Assembly: GCF_018135625.1 (NCBI RefSeq) | Contig: NZ_CP073078.1 | Span: 62,001 to 126,000 of the forward strand | Source of the DNA: Phenylobacterium montanum | GTDB taxonomy: Bacteria; Pseudomonadota; Alphaproteobacteria; Caulobacterales; Caulobacteraceae | Length of the DNA: 64,000 nt | Direction: 5' to 3' | Shown: piece after piece, positions 15,487-25,177 of the stretch | Position numbering within the stretch: the first letter of the stretch is position 1 | Layout: each line of letters starts with the position of its first letter | Program-made: the position numbers and the translations under genes | The notes under the pieces: model-generated | The model's input: the letters and a program-made list of their open reading frames with translations, nothing else | The model's database searches: none | What the model was told of the DNA's origin: nothing

Positions 15487-16491
15487 TCAGCCGAGCTTGA
15501 CCAGCATCTTGCCCATGTTCTCGCCGGAGAAGAGCTTGAGGAAGGCCTTGGGGGCGTTCTCGACGCCGTTCTCGACCGTTTCTTTCCAGTGGAACTTGCC
15601 GCTCTGGATCCAGCCGGACAGCTCCTTTAGGTAGGCAGGGGCCATGTCAAAGTGGTTGGAGACGATGAAGCCCTCCAGCTTCAGGCTCTTGCCGACCGCC
15701 AGGATGATGTTGCTGGGGCCCTTGGGCGCCTCGGTGGCGTTGTATTGCGAGATCATCCCGCAAAGGGCGAAGCGGGCGAAGGGCTTGGCCACGTTCAGCG
15801 CCGCTTCCAGGTGCTCGCCGCCGACGTTCTCGAAATAGACGTCGATGCCTTGCGGCGCGGCCCGTTGCAGCGCCGCGGTCAGGTCCTTTTCCGCCTTGTA
15901 GTCGATCACGTGATCGACCCCGATCTGCTTCAGGAAGGCGACCTTGTCGGCCCCGCCCGCCGAGCCGATCACGGTATGACCCTTCAGCTTGGCGATCTGG
16001 CAGACCACCGAGCCCACTGCGCCGGCTGCGGCGGAGACGAACACCACATCGCCCGGCTTCAGCGCCGCGATCTTGATCAGGCCGACATAGGCGGTCAGGC
16101 CGGGCATGCCGGCGACGCCGAGGAAGGCCTGGGGCGGCAGGCCATGGGTGTCCAGCTTCTGCACCGCGCCGGCCGGGGCGTTGAAGGCTTCGCGCCAGCC
16201 GAACATGGTCGAGACCAGGTCGCCCACCTTCAGCCCCTCGGCGTTGGAGGCGACCACTTCGCCCACCGCGCCGCCCTGCAGCGCCTCGCCGATCTGGAAC
16301 GGCGGCACGTAGCTTTCCCGATCCATCATCCGTCCACGCATATAGGGGTCGACCGTCATCCAAAGGTTCTTGACCTGGACCTCGCCGGGGCCGGGAGCCG
16401 GCACGGTGACGCTGGCCAGTTCGAAATTGTCGGCCGTCGGCAGGCCGACGGGGCGTGACTTCAGCCGGATTTCGCGCGAGGTGATGGACAT
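15487..16491 (-). CDS. NADP-dependent medium-chain oxidoreductase (CurA/PTGR-like)
   Basis: A 334-residue zinc-independent medium-chain dehydrogenase/reductase of the leukotriene B4 12-hydroxydehydrogenase / CurA type, which reduces alpha,beta-unsaturated carbonyl compounds with NADPH. Seen are the N-terminal NLWMTVDPYMRGRMM, VFVSAAAGAVGSVVCQIAKL for the Rossmann fold (about 152-171), GSAGGADKV for the cofactor ribose phosphate, and DVYFENVGGEHLEAALN near 235-251. The catalytic-zinc cysteines of alcohol dehydrogenases are absent. It is divergent from a Gfo/Idh/MocA oxidoreductase with 137 bases between, and ends one base beyond the stop of the secreted hydrolase-like gene. The physiological substrate is unknown. 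Confidence 0.9.
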   Translation of the reverse strand: MSITSREIRLKSRPVGLPTADNFELASVTVPAPGPGEVQVKNLWMTVDPYMRGRMMDRESYVPPFQIGEALQGGAVGEVVASNAEGLKVGDLVSTMFGWREAFNAPAGAVQKLDTHGLPPQAFLGVAGMPGLTAYVGLIKIAALKPGDVVFVSAAAGAVGSVVCQIAKLKGHTVIGSAGGADKVAFLKQIGVDHVIDYKAEKDLTAALQRAAPQGIDVYFENVGGEHLEAALNVAKPFARFALCGMISQYNATEAPKGPSNIILAVGKSLKLEGFIVSNHFDMAPAYLKELSGWIQSGKFHWKETVENGVENAPKAFLKLFSGENMGKMLVKLG

Positions 16492-16628
16492 GGCTAGGCT
16501 CCCATTGGGTTTTGATTAGAAACTGAGTAAGACGCTTTAGCCGAAAAAATCCGCGGCGTCATGGGCGATGGACAAAGCCCCGGCGTCTGCACAATTTCGC
16601 GTGAAACCAGACGATTCGAGGCGTCGCT

Positions 16629-17546
16629 TTGCATCCAGGACTGAAAGCCGGCGTGGCCGGGGCCGGCGCATTCGGCGGCCACCACGCCCGTAAGTACGCC
16701 GGCATGGCCGGGGTCGAACTCGTGGCCGTCTATGATCCCGACATCGACCGCGCCCGCGAACTGGCCGCGGGCCTGAGCGCGCGCGGGCTGGACGATCTCG
16801 GCGAGTTCCTGAAGGCGGTCGACATCGTCACCGTAGCCTCGCCGGCCTTCACCCATGCGGCCGTGGCCCTGCCGGCGCTGGCGGCCGGCAAGGCGGTCTA
16901 TGTGGAAAAGCCGATCGCCACCACCATCGAGGACGCCGACAAGATCGTCGCCAAGGCGGCGGAAAAGGGCCTGGTGCTGGCCTGCGGCCTGCAGGAGCGG
17001 GTGGTCTCCCGCGCTATGGGCCTGCTCGACATCCCGGAGAAGCCGCTGTTCCTGGAAGCCGTGCGCCGCGCGCCCTGGAACCCGCGCAACACCGACGTCT
17101 CCTGTGTCCTCGACCTGATGATCCACGACATCGACCTGGCGGTGACCCTGAACCCGGCCGAGGCCCTGGCGGTGGAAGCCGAGGGCCGCGTCACCCATGG
17201 GCCGTTCGTCGACGAGGTCTCCTGCGAGATCACCCTGGGCGACGGGGCCACGGTCAAGCTGAACGCCTCGCGCATCGCCGAGGCGCGCGAACGGCGCATG
17301 CGCATCGTCTACCCTTCCGGCGAGGTCGAGATCGACTTCATCTCCCGCGCCTTCCGCAACTCGACCCCGTTCCCGCTGAACGCCGACTTCACCGAGACGC
17401 CCGCCGGCCGCGACCCTCTAGGGGCCAGCGTCGGGGCCTTCGTGGCTGCGGTGAAGGGCGAGGCGCCCCGGCCTGCCGCCACCGGCGCCGAGGCGGTGGT
17501 CGCTCTGGACATAGCGCTGGCGGTAGAGCAGGCCGCCGGCTTTTGA
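16629..17546 (+). CDS. Gfo/Idh/MocA family oxidoreductase
   Basis: A 305-residue NAD(P)-dependent oxidoreductase. The nucleotide-binding motif AGAGAFGGHHARKYA lies at 10-24 and the family signature EKPIAT at about 95-100. SCVLDLMIHDIDLAV (about 158-172) includes the His-Asp pair usually near the active site. The start is TTG at 16629, giving an N-terminus that begins immediately before the first strand as expected. GAGG lies about 8 bases upstream. Members act on sugars, inositol or related polyols; the substrate cannot be read here. It is transcribed away from the CurA-like gene and may share its regulatory region. Confidence 0.87.
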   Translation: MHPGLKAGVAGAGAFGGHHARKYAGMAGVELVAVYDPDIDRARELAAGLSARGLDDLGEFLKAVDIVTVASPAFTHAAVALPALAAGKAVYVEKPIATTIEDADKIVAKAAEKGLVLACGLQERVVSRAMGLLDIPEKPLFLEAVRRAPWNPRNTDVSCVLDLMIHDIDLAVTLNPAEALAVEAEGRVTHGPFVDEVSCEITLGDGATVKLNASRIAEARERRMRIVYPSGEVEIDFISRAFRNSTPFPLNADFTETPAGRDPLGASVGAFVAAVKGEAPRPAATGAEAVVALDIALAVEQAAGF

Positions 17547-17653
17547 TCACGCTGGCTTGACTGTCCAACATTCCCTACCGGGCGCAACGTCCCGCTCTGG
17601 CGGCGGGGGCCGCGCAGAGGCTCCGGCGCCGCCTGACTATGGGAGAGGGCGCC

Positions 17654-18715
17654 ATGCGCGAACCGGATATGGCCAAGGTCGAGGCCCTGGTCGGCAAGTT
17701 GGTGGGTGACGTAGGGGCGGCGCTGAGCGCGGCCCTGATCACGCTGGGCGATCGGCTCGGCATCTATAAGGCGATGGGCGACGGCGAGCCGGTGACCCCG
17801 GCCCAGCTCGCTGAAAAGACCGGCCTCAACGAGCGCTACCTGCGCGAATGGCTGTCGGCCCAGGCGGCCGGCGGCTATGTCGACTACGACGCCGAAGCCA
17901 AGCGCTTCAGCCTGTCGCCCGAGCAGGCCCTGGCCCTGGCCCAGGAGGGCAGCCCGGCCTTCTTCGCCGGCGCCTTCGACATCGTGCAGTCGGTCTGGCT
18001 GGACGAGGGCAAGATCGAACATGCGTTCAAGACCGGCGAGGGCGTCGGCTGGCACGAGCACAGCACCTGCCTGTTCAAGGGCACCGAGCGCTTCTTCCGC
18101 CCCGGCTACAACGCCAACCTGATCGACAGCTGGATCCCGGCCCTGGAGGGCGTGCGCGAGCGGCTGGAACAGGGCGCAGAGGTGGCCGACGTCGGCTGCG
18201 GCCACGGCGCCTCGACCATCCTGATGGCCCAGGCCTTCCCGAAATCGCACTTCTACGGCTTCGACTATCACCAGGCCTCGATCGACCGGGCGCGCGAGGC
18301 GGCCAAGGAGGCGGGCGTCGCTGACCGGATCACCTTCGAGAAGGCCGCGGCCAAGGACTTCCCGGCCCACGACTATGACCTCGTCACCATGTTCGATTGC
18401 CTGCACGACATGGGCGATCCGGTCGGCGCGGGCAAGCACGTCCGGGAGACGATGAAGCCGGACGGCGTCTGGATGGTGGTCGAGCCCTTCGCCAATGACG
18501 ACCTGGAGGACAACCTCAACCCGGTCGGGCGGATCTACTACGCCGCCTCGACCATGATCTGCACCCCGGCCTCGCGGGCGCAGGAGGTGGGCCTGGCCCT
18601 GGGCGCTCAGGCGGGCGAGCGCCGCCTGCGCTCGGTGATGCAGGAGGCCGGCTTCGGCCATGTACGCCGGGCCACCGAGACGCCGTTCAACCTGGTGTTC
18701 GAGGCGACCGCCTAG
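17654..18715 (+). CDS. Class I SAM-dependent methyltransferase with N-terminal winged helix
   Basis: A 353-residue two-domain methyltransferase. The N-terminal region (about 20-90) is a dimerisation/winged-helix type domain as in small-molecule O-methyltransferases and mycobacterial Rv2258c-like proteins (LGIYKAMGDGEPVTPAQLAE, LNERYLREWLSAQAAGGYV). The Rossmann-type domain follows with EVADVGCGHGASTILMAQAF (motif I), FYGFDYHQASIDRAR (motif II) and DLVTMFDCLHDMGDP. An in-frame Met at 17639 exists, but the ATG at 17654 has GGAGAGGG just upstream. The methyl acceptor is unknown. The stop overlaps the convergent phosphatase gene by 4 bases. Confidence 0.88.
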   Translation: MREPDMAKVEALVGKLVGDVGAALSAALITLGDRLGIYKAMGDGEPVTPAQLAEKTGLNERYLREWLSAQAAGGYVDYDAEAKRFSLSPEQALALAQEGSPAFFAGAFDIVQSVWLDEGKIEHAFKTGEGVGWHEHSTCLFKGTERFFRPGYNANLIDSWIPALEGVRERLEQGAEVADVGCGHGASTILMAQAFPKSHFYGFDYHQASIDRAREAAKEAGVADRITFEKAAAKDFPAHDYDLVTMFDCLHDMGDPVGAGKHVRETMKPDGVWMVVEPFANDDLEDNLNPVGRIYYAASTMICTPASRAQEVGLALGAQAGERRLRSVMQEAGFGHVRRATETPFNLVFEATA

Positions 18716-19575
18716 AGGACGCGCAGAAGCACGGCGGTGGCGTCGTCGCTGGTCTTGTAGCGGGGGTAGGTCAGGCCATCGGGATCGGCCTGTTCGATGG
18801 CCCGCAGTTCAGCGAGCAGGGGGGCGAGCCCCTGCTCGTGGGCCGCCGCGACCAGGTCCGCGGGGTCGTAGCGGCCATAATCGCTGCTGAGCGCCAGGAA
18901 GCCGTCGCTGGCCAGGAGGATCACGGTCCCGGCCGGCGCAGCGATCTCGGCCGACTGGGCCATCTCCGCGCAGCGGGCGTCCGGCGCCAGAACCCACCGG
19001 CCGCTGGGCTGGTTCAGCCGGTTGCGGTGTTCGCGTAGCGCCGGCAGCATCTGCTCCCAGTTGGCTTTTGCCGCGGGTCCGGCGCCCGACTCGCGGCCAT
19101 GCCGGGCGGCGCGCTGGGCTTCGCCGGTCTTGCCGTCGAAGGCGTGGCCGACGATCTGCAGGGCCTCGCCAGGACGCTGGACGAGGGCGCAGCAGTCGCC
19201 GAACCAGAGGGCGTCCAGCCATGCATCGCCTCGGGCGCCCAGCAGCATCAGCGAGGCCAGCGGGGTCTCGTACATCTCCACCGGCGGTCGGATCCGCTCG
19301 CGCAAGAAGTCGGATTCCAGATCGGCGGCGACAGCGGCTAGCGCGCTGCGAGCATCGCCAAGGCCGGTGCGAACGGTAAGGCGCTCGGCGGCCCGATGGG
19401 CCAGCCAGGCGGCGTCGCTCTCGCCCGGCAACAGCGCCCCTCCGAGCCCGGTCGCCCCGTCGATCACCGCCGCAAGCTGTCCCGCAACGCACCAGGCGTC
19501 ATCATTCGGGCGGTCGGGATTTCCCGGCGCGGTCAGGCTGTCCAGGATCTCGAAGGTTGGGTTGACCGAGGGCAT
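18712..19575 (-). CDS. PP2C-like serine/threonine protein phosphatase
   Basis: A 287-residue cytoplasmic protein with the metal-binding skeleton of the PPM/PP2C superfamily: PNDDAWC (D25-D26), AAVIDGATG (D39-G40), VILLASDGFLAL in the C-terminal third, and the final SDDATAVLLRV. The core is shortened compared with classical PP2C, as in many bacterial members. No regulatory or membrane domain is attached. It is convergent with the methyltransferase gene. The substrate is unknown, and no kinase gene is adjacent. Confidence 0.8.
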   Translation of the reverse strand: MPSVNPTFEILDSLTAPGNPDRPNDDAWCVAGQLAAVIDGATGLGGALLPGESDAAWLAHRAAERLTVRTGLGDARSALAAVAADLESDFLRERIRPPVEMYETPLASLMLLGARGDAWLDALWFGDCCALVQRPGEALQIVGHAFDGKTGEAQRAARHGRESGAGPAAKANWEQMLPALREHRNRLNQPSGRWVLAPDARCAEMAQSAEIAAPAGTVILLASDGFLALSSDYGRYDPADLVAAAHEQGLAPLLAELRAIEQADPDGLTYPRYKTSDDATAVLLRVL

Positions 19576-19640
19576 GGCTAAACCTGACCGCTTGCTCGGC
19601 CAAGTTCAAATGAAGCTTGCGTCACGGAGTTCCGGGCTGT

Positions 19641-20330
19641 TCACCCCAGCGGACTGACTCCGAACATCTTCGGGTGGCCCCAGAACACCAAGGCCCAGAT
19701 CACGATGGCGACCAGGAGGCGCCACCAGATCTCACCGAGCTTCAGCGACTGGCGGCCCTGCAGGATGGCGGCGAAGGGGATGTTCGAGGTCTGGGCCTTG
19801 AAGGCGGCGTAGCGGTCGCCGAGCGCGCGCAGCCGCTTGGCGTCGATGCTGTAGGTCCCGGCGACCGACAGGACCAGCAGTCCGCCGAACAGGATGAAAT
19901 CGGCGCTGCGGCCGTTGGCGATCAGGTGAGCCGTGGCCCAGATGGCGACGCCCCACAGGAAGGGGTGGCGGCTGATGCGGGTCATGCCGGTCGCGGCGTT
20001 CGGGCTGTCGACCAGATTGTCGCCGCGCACCCGGGTCGGGGTGTTGGTCAGAAGGCCTGGAACCGCCAGCAGGAAAGCGATTCCAACGAGGGCGATCGCC
20101 GGATGGCGCGTGGCAGGTGTCACAGTCCAGAACACATGGTTGTCCGGGCTGGCGCGAGCGGCGCCGAAGGCGAAGATCAGCCAGGTCAGGCCCGCGATCG
20201 AGGCCAGGGAGAACAGGCCCATATAGGGCCCCTCGCCAATCGTCCGCGTGAGGGTGTCGCGAAGGGGCGTGCCGGAGACAAGCAGGTGCAGCGCCAGGAA
20301 CGCTGACATGGCGATGATCAGGATGGTCAT
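19641..20330 (-). CDS. NnrU family integral membrane protein
   Basis: A 229-residue membrane protein with about six hydrophobic helices. Characteristic pieces are AFLALHLLVSGTPLRD at the start, RHPAIALVGIAFLLAVPG, TRISRHPFLWGVAIWATAHL in the centre and SIDAKRLRALGDRYAAFKAQT near the end. NnrU was named in nitrite/nitric-oxide metabolism, but most members, including those far from denitrification genes, have no proven function, and no nir or nor gene is present here. A GGGAGG ribosome binding site precedes the ATG. Confidence 0.88.
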   Translation of the reverse strand: MTILIIAMSAFLALHLLVSGTPLRDTLTRTIGEGPYMGLFSLASIAGLTWLIFAFGAARASPDNHVFWTVTPATRHPAIALVGIAFLLAVPGLLTNTPTRVRGDNLVDSPNAATGMTRISRHPFLWGVAIWATAHLIANGRSADFILFGGLLVLSVAGTYSIDAKRLRALGDRYAAFKAQTSNIPFAAILQGRQSLKLGEIWWRLLVAIVIWALVFWGHPKMFGVSPLG

Positions 20331-20399
20331 GGTCGCCTCCCAGAGCGGCCTCTCCGGGCCAGACGGATCGTCGGGGCGGCGGCCGTTCGGTTCGGTCGC

Positions 20400-21137
20400 C
20401 TAGAGCAGCGGCAACTGCTCGGTCTTGGCTTCCGATGTAGGGGCCGGATCGTCGATATCGAAGGGGCACTCGTCGTCAAAGGCGGGCGGCTCGATCTTGT
20501 CGATCGGCGGAACGGTCTTGGCCTTGAAACGCGGTTCGTCGGCCGGGCGAGCCGGCTCGGGCTCGCGGCCCGCGCTTTCGGCTATGGCGTCCGAGACCTT
20601 CATCTGCCTGGATTGGGCGCGGCGCATAATCGCCTCGGCGCGACCGAGCCAGGCGCGGGCTTCCTTGATCATGGTCTCGGGCGGTCGGGCGCTGCGGCGG
20701 AACTCGTCCATCGGCAGCCACAGGTCCAGCACGAACTCGGGATGGCGCGGGTCGTCGAACAGCAGCGACAGCACCACCTGCTGCGCGTCCTTGGGCGAGC
20801 GGTCCATGGTCCGGCGCGGCTCGCCTCGGGCCACCCGCGCCACGACCTGGTCATCGACCAGAAGCTCGGCCCCGATCAGGGCGTTCAGCCGGTAGAGCAG
20901 GGCGTTGGCTCCGCCGTCGCGCATGACCAGGATCTGGTCGGCGGCGACACGGAAAGCCGCGGCGCAGTCGCGCCCCTGGGCGATGATCAAGCCGTCCGGC
21001 TGGCCGCCCAGGACGCGCCAGGCGATGCGGGTCAGCCGCCGCGGCTCGTCCATCCAGAAGGCGATCGAGGCCCCGATCAGCGTGGCGGCTGACCCGATGA
21101 TCCCAAGCAGAAGGAGCAGACGGACAAAGTCGTGCAT
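20400..21137 (-). CDS. Hypothetical protein with one N-terminal membrane helix
   Basis: A 245-residue protein with a single hydrophobic segment near the N-terminus (DFVRLLLLLGIIGSAATLIG, about 3-22), then a soluble region. The middle (about 45-165) has alternating strand-helix character and ends with a helix AWLGRAEAIMRRAQSR. The last 60 residues are low-complexity and rich in Pro, Glu and Asp. I do not recognise the family. It lies between the NnrU gene and xthA on the same strand, 54 bases downstream of xthA, and could be co-transcribed with it. Confidence 0.65.
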   Translation of the reverse strand: MHDFVRLLLLLGIIGSAATLIGASIAFWMDEPRRLTRIAWRVLGGQPDGLIIAQGRDCAAAFRVAADQILVMRDGGANALLYRLNALIGAELLVDDQVVARVARGEPRRTMDRSPKDAQQVVLSLLFDDPRHPEFVLDLWLPMDEFRRSARPPETMIKEARAWLGRAEAIMRRAQSRQMKVSDAIAESAGREPEPARPADEPRFKAKTVPPIDKIEPPAFDDECPFDIDDPAPTSEAKTEQLPLL

Positions 21138-21191
21138 GAGCTTGAGCTTAGTCTGAGTCTCTGAGTCTTGACATGCAGCCGTGCGTCCGCG

Positions 21192-21971
21192 TCACAGGGC
21201 GAGCTCGACGACCACGGGCACATGGTCCGAAGGCTTTTCCCAGTCGCGAACGTCACGATGGATTTCGCAGCCGAGCAAGCGGTCGCACGCCTGAGGCGAA
21301 AGCAGGGCGTGGTCGATGCGGATGCCATGGTTCCGCGGCCAGGCGCCAGCCTGGTAGTCCCAGAAGGTGTAGCCGCCAGGCGCGCCGTCGACCTCCATGT
21401 AGGCGTCGGTCAGGCCCAGCCACTTCAGGGCGCGAAAAGCGCCGCGGCTCTGTGGCTGGAACAGCGCGTCATCCATCCAGGCGACAGGATCATGCACATC
21501 GGCCGGCTCGGGAATGACATTGTAGTCGCCAGCCACCACCAGGGGCTCCTCAAGCGCCAGCAACTCGCGCACGTGCCGGTTCAGGCGCTCCATCCAGCCG
21601 AGCTTGTAGCCGAACTTCTCGCTGGCGACCGGATTGCCGTTGGGCAGGTAGATGCCGACCACCCGCACCGGGGTGGGGCCGGAGATCACCGCCTCGACAT
21701 AGCGGGCCTGATCGTCGGCCTCGTCGCCGGGCAGGCCGCGGCGGACATCCTCGACGGGCGATTTAGAGAGCAGGGCGACGCCATTATAGGTCTTCTGACC
21801 ATGGACCACGACGTTGTAGCCCAGGTCTTCAAACGCCTCGCGCGGGAACTTCTCGTCGACGCACTTGATCTCCTGCAGGCAGGCGACGTCGGGCGAGGCC
21901 TCGCGGAACCACTTCAGCACGGTCTCGAGCCGGGCGTTGACCGAATTGACGTTCCAGGTGGCGATCTTCAT
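21192..21971 (-). CDS. xthA: Exodeoxyribonuclease III
   Basis: A 259-residue AP endonuclease and 3'-exonuclease of base-excision repair. Hallmarks of the exonuclease III/endonuclease-exonuclease-phosphatase fold are all present: KIATWNVNSVNARL at the start, CLQEIKC with the metal-binding Glu at about 34, the catalytic Asp/Asn set in GDYNVIPEPADV, RIDHALLS, and the terminal SDHVPVVVEL with the catalytic His. The Met at 21971 begins directly before the first strand; an upstream in-frame extension to 22025 is unlikely. It is divergent from the APC permease gene. Confidence 0.94.
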   Translation of the reverse strand: MKIATWNVNSVNARLETVLKWFREASPDVACLQEIKCVDEKFPREAFEDLGYNVVVHGQKTYNGVALLSKSPVEDVRRGLPGDEADDQARYVEAVISGPTPVRVVGIYLPNGNPVASEKFGYKLGWMERLNRHVRELLALEEPLVVAGDYNVIPEPADVHDPVAWMDDALFQPQSRGAFRALKWLGLTDAYMEVDGAPGGYTFWDYQAGAWPRNHGIRIDHALLSPQACDRLLGCEIHRDVRDWEKPSDHVPVVVELAL

Positions 21972-22151
21972 GGCGCGCGACCCTAGGCGGAGCGGTGCGC
22001 CGGGGTCAACGCAAGGATCAACCAAACGGCGCTGCGGCGTTCACCTGGGGCCGGCCAGTCAAATTTGTTCGCCCCATCGCCCATTGCCGGCCTGCGTCGC
22101 GCCACGCTAGCGTCATGTCCGGGCGCGGGGGCGTCGCACGGGGGACAGAGC

Positions 22152-23555
22152 ATGACGGATCAGGCGGGCGTCTCCGCCCCGGCTGCAGGCCATGGCAAAC
22201 TGCATCGTCAGCTCTCGCCATTCGGGGTGTTGCTCCTGACCCTGTCGTGCCTGTCGCCGGTGTTCTCGGTCTATGGCATCGGCTCCGACGTGCTGCAGCA
22301 TACCGGAACCGGCGCGCTCGGCCTGTTCGCCCTGGGCCTGGCCTGCGCCTTCATCTGGTCGGCGGTCTATGCCGAGCTGGGATCGGCCTACCCTTATGCC
22401 GGCGGCGACTATGTCGGCGTGGGCTCGATCCTGGGGTCATGGGCGGGGGTCGCGACCCTGGCGATATGGGCGGCGACGGCGGGGCCGGCGGTGGCCTTCC
22501 AGGTCCAGATCATCTCCACTTACACCCGCGAACTGGTCCCGGGCCTGCCGCCTTCGGCTGTGACCTTCGGCAGCCTGGCGCTGTGCGTCGCCGTCGCCCT
22601 GATGGCCGTGCGAACCGGCGCCCTGATCACCGGGCTGTTCCTGGCGATCGAGATCCTGGCCGTGCTGGCCCTGATCCTGATCGGCTTTGCACATCCGGCG
22701 CGAGGGCTGGCGGCGCTCGCCGCCCATCCCGTGGCCATCGGTTCCCATGGGATCATGGAGCCGGTGGCGCTGGGCGTGCTGGCCCTCGGCGCGATCAGCG
22801 CCGTCTATGGCACCGTGGGCGGCAATCAAGCGATCGGCTTCGGCGAAGAGCTGCGCGATCCGCATCGCAACATGGGCAACGTGATCGTCGTGGCCTGCCT
22901 GATCGGCGCCTTTGGCACCGCTTTGCCCGTGATCGCGGTCCTGTTCGGCGCCCGCGACCTGACCGCGGTGCTGCGCGATCCCGCGCCGATGGCCGCTTTC
23001 GTCAACCAGGCCGCCGGTCCCTGGGCCGGCCGTGCGCTCAGCGCCGGCGTGGCGCTGGCCATCTTCAACGCCACCATCGCCCAGATCATGTTCGGCGCGC
23101 GGCTGTACTTCAGCCTCGGCCGCGACGGGATCTTCCCCGGGCCGGTCAATCGCCTGCTGGCGGGCGTTCACGAGCAGTCCGGCGCGCCGCGCGGCGCGAC
23201 CATGGTGGTCGCGGTCTTCTCGCTGCTCTGCTGCTTCCTGAGTTCCCACACCCTCCTGATCTTCAACACCGGCCTGCTGGTCTACGGCTGGAGCCTGGTC
23301 TGCTTGTCGGTGCTGGTCGGGCGGCGCAGGGGCATGACCGCGCGGCCCGGCTACTGGCGCGCGCCGCTTGGGCCGCTCGCGCCCCTGCTGGGCCTTGTGA
23401 TGGCGGGCGGCTTCACCCTGGCCGACCTGGCGGATCACGACGCCGGCCGACCGAGCCTGATTCTTCTGGGCGGGGTCGTGCTCGCAGCCGTGGCCTGGAG
23501 TCACTTCGCCCTGCGCCGCCGGCCTGGCGGCTGGGCGCCGGTGCTGGCGGAATAG
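22152..23555 (+). CDS. APC family amino acid/polyamine permease
   Basis: A 467-residue inner-membrane transporter with about 12 hydrophobic helices and the typical first-helix pattern LSPFGVLLLTLSCLSPVFSVYGIG. Further family features are AYPYAGGDYVGVGSILG (about 90-106) and VYGTVGGNQAIGFGEELRDP near 218-237, where the Glu-containing loop in helix 6 matches APC transporters. The substrate cannot be inferred. The ATG at 22152 follows GGGGACAGAG. The gene converges on erpA with 3 bases between stop codons. Confidence 0.86.
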   Translation: MTDQAGVSAPAAGHGKLHRQLSPFGVLLLTLSCLSPVFSVYGIGSDVLQHTGTGALGLFALGLACAFIWSAVYAELGSAYPYAGGDYVGVGSILGSWAGVATLAIWAATAGPAVAFQVQIISTYTRELVPGLPPSAVTFGSLALCVAVALMAVRTGALITGLFLAIEILAVLALILIGFAHPARGLAALAAHPVAIGSHGIMEPVALGVLALGAISAVYGTVGGNQAIGFGEELRDPHRNMGNVIVVACLIGAFGTALPVIAVLFGARDLTAVLRDPAPMAAFVNQAAGPWAGRALSAGVALAIFNATIAQIMFGARLYFSLGRDGIFPGPVNRLLAGVHEQSGAPRGATMVVAVFSLLCCFLSSHTLLIFNTGLLVYGWSLVCLSVLVGRRRGMTARPGYWRAPLGPLAPLLGLVMAGGFTLADLADHDAGRPSLILLGGVVLAAVAWSHFALRRRPGGWAPVLAE

Positions 23556-23558
23556 GGG

Positions 23559-23888
23559 CTAGATCGAGAAGCTGACGCCGCAGCCGCAGCTGGACTTGGC
23601 GTTGGGGTTGCGCACCCGGAACTCGGCCCCCGCCAGTTCGTCGACGAAATCGATCTCCGAGCCCCTGAGCAGGGCCATGGACACCACATCCACCAGGGCG
23701 GCGGCGCCGTTCAGCTCGATCCGGGTGTCGTCCGGCTCGGCCGCCTCGACCAGATCGAACTGGTACTGAAAGCCCGAGCAGCCGCCGCCTTCCACGGCGA
23801 CGCGCAGCATCAGGGGGCGGCCCTCACGCGCGCCGATGGCCTTGATGCGCTCGGCTGCAGAGGGAGAAAGGCTGACGGAATCGGACAT
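23559..23888 (-). CDS. erpA: Iron-sulfur cluster insertion protein ErpA
   Basis: A 109-residue A-type carrier (HesB/IscA family) that delivers Fe-S clusters to apoproteins in the cytoplasm. The three invariant cysteines are present: C37 in [12 protein letters not shown], and C101 and C103 in the C-terminal SSCGCGVSF. The ErpA-like sequence [11 protein letters not shown] and terminal CGCGVSFSI favour ErpA over IscA, though the subtypes are close. It is divergent from dgt with 80 bases between. Confidence 0.92.
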   Translation of the reverse strand: MSDSVSLSPSAAERIKAIGAREGRPLMLRVAVEGGGCSGFQYQFDLVEAAEPDDTRIELNGAAALVDVVSMALLRGSEIDFVDELAGAEFRVRNPNAKSSCGCGVSFSI

Positions 23889-23968
23889 TGCAGGTCATTC
23901 TCGGTTGCGCCCCCTATATGAGGCCGGTGCGGCGCATGCGAAAGAGGCCCGCTGCAAGGAGTAAACTG

Positions 23969-25177
23969 ATGGCGTCGGCTTCGACATTGGACACCCGTGC
24001 GCGAGCGTCCTTCGCCGCCGATCCCGCCGCATCGCTCGGCCGGCGCATCGACGAGGGAGCCAGCCGCACCCGGACCCCTTTCGCCCGTGACCGCGACCGC
24101 ATCATCCACACCTCGGCCTTCCGCAGGCTGAAAGAGAAGACCCAGGTGTTCGTCGCCCACGAGGGCGATCATTTCCGCACCCGCCTGACCCACTCGCTGG
24201 AGGTGGCGCAGATCGCCCGCACCCTGGCCGGCGCCCTGGGCCTGGACCCGGACCTGGCCGAGACTATCGCCCTCGCCCACGACCTCGGCCATCCGCCGTT
24301 CGGCCACGCCGGCGAGGACGAGCTGGACGCCTGCATGGCGCCCTATGGCGGGTTCGACCACAATGTGCAGACCTTTCGCGTGGTCACCGAACTGGAGCGC
24401 CGCTACCCGGACTTCATCGGCCTGAACCTGACCTGGGAGACCCTGGAGGGGGTGATCAAGCACAACGGTCCTGTGGAGGACCGCCTGGAGCGGCCCAGTT
24501 GGCGGCCGATCGCCGAGTTCAATGCCGGCTACGACCTGCGCCTTGGGACCTTCGCCTCGGCAGAGGCGCAGGTTGCGGCCCTGTCCGACGACATCGCCTA
24601 CAACAACCATGACGTGGACGACGGGTTGGAGGCGGGTCTGTTCCGTCTGGAGGAAGTCGCGCGTGTGGCCCTGATCGGCCCGATCCTGCAGGCGCTGAAG
24701 GAAGAGCGCCCGGAACTGGACGATCGCCTGCTACGGCTGGAGGCGGTGCGGCGGATGATCGGGGCCATGGCCGACGACGTGCTGGAGCAGACCCGGCGGA
24801 ACGCAGCCGAGGCGGGGGTCCAAACGCCGGAGGACGTGCGCCTTCTCGGCCGCGCCCTGGTCAGCTTCTCGCCGGAGATGGCCGAGGACCTCGGCCGCCT
24901 CAGGATGTTCCTACACCAGCGCATGTACCGGCACTACCGCGTCAATCGGACGCGCAGCCAGGCGCGGCGGATCCTGGCCGAGATGTTTCGCCTGTTCATG
25001 GCCGAGCCCGAGACCCTGCCCACCGAGTGGTACGAGCGGGTCCACGACCTGGACGAGGCCGGGCGGGCTCGAAACGTCTGCGATTACATAGCCGGCATGA
25101 CCGACCGCTTCGCCATCGAGGAACACCACCGGCTGTTCAACCTCGACAAGATCTATCTGCCCGGCGGGACGGGGTAG
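23969..25177 (+). CDS. dgt: Deoxyguanosinetriphosphate triphosphohydrolase-like protein
   Basis: A 402-residue HD-domain nucleotide triphosphohydrolase that cleaves dGTP or other dNTPs to the nucleoside and tripolyphosphate. Seen are [23 protein letters not shown] (about 32-54, typical of dGTPase-like type 2 proteins), the metal ligands H75 in [10 protein letters not shown] and H104-D105 in [13 protein letters not shown], and [14 protein letters not shown] near 203-216. The ATG at 23969 has AAGGAG at good spacing. Its place next to erpA and before the SPOR/nagZ block is widely conserved in alphaproteobacteria. Confidence 0.93.
   Translation: MASASTLDTRARASFAADPAASLGRRIDEGASRTRTPFARDRDRIIHTSAFRRLKEKTQVFVAHEGDHFRTRLTHSLEVAQIARTLAGALGLDPDLAETIALAHDLGHPPFGHAGEDELDACMAPYGGFDHNVQTFRVVTELERRYPDFIGLNLTWETLEGVIKHNGPVEDRLERPSWRPIAEFNAGYDLRLGTFASAEAQVAALSDDIAYNNHDVDDGLEAGLFRLEEVARVALIGPILQALKEERPELDDRLLRLEAVRRMIGAMADDVLEQTRRNAAEAGVQTPEDVRLLGRALVSFSPEMAEDLGRLRMFLHQRMYRHYRVNRTRSQARRILAEMFRLFMAEPETLPTEWYERVHDLDEAGRARNVCDYIAGMTDRFAIEEHHRLFNLDKIYLPGGTG

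Noticed and set aside
19641-20330. A nitrogen-oxide reduction locus around the NnrU gene
   Set aside because: No nir, nor, nos or nnrR genes are present, and NnrU homologues are common in organisms without denitrification.
21995-23575. 526-codon plus-strand frame over the APC permease gene
   Set aside because: An out-of-frame reading of the permease. It is Arg/Pro/Gly-rich and lacks membrane helices, while the true frame has twelve.
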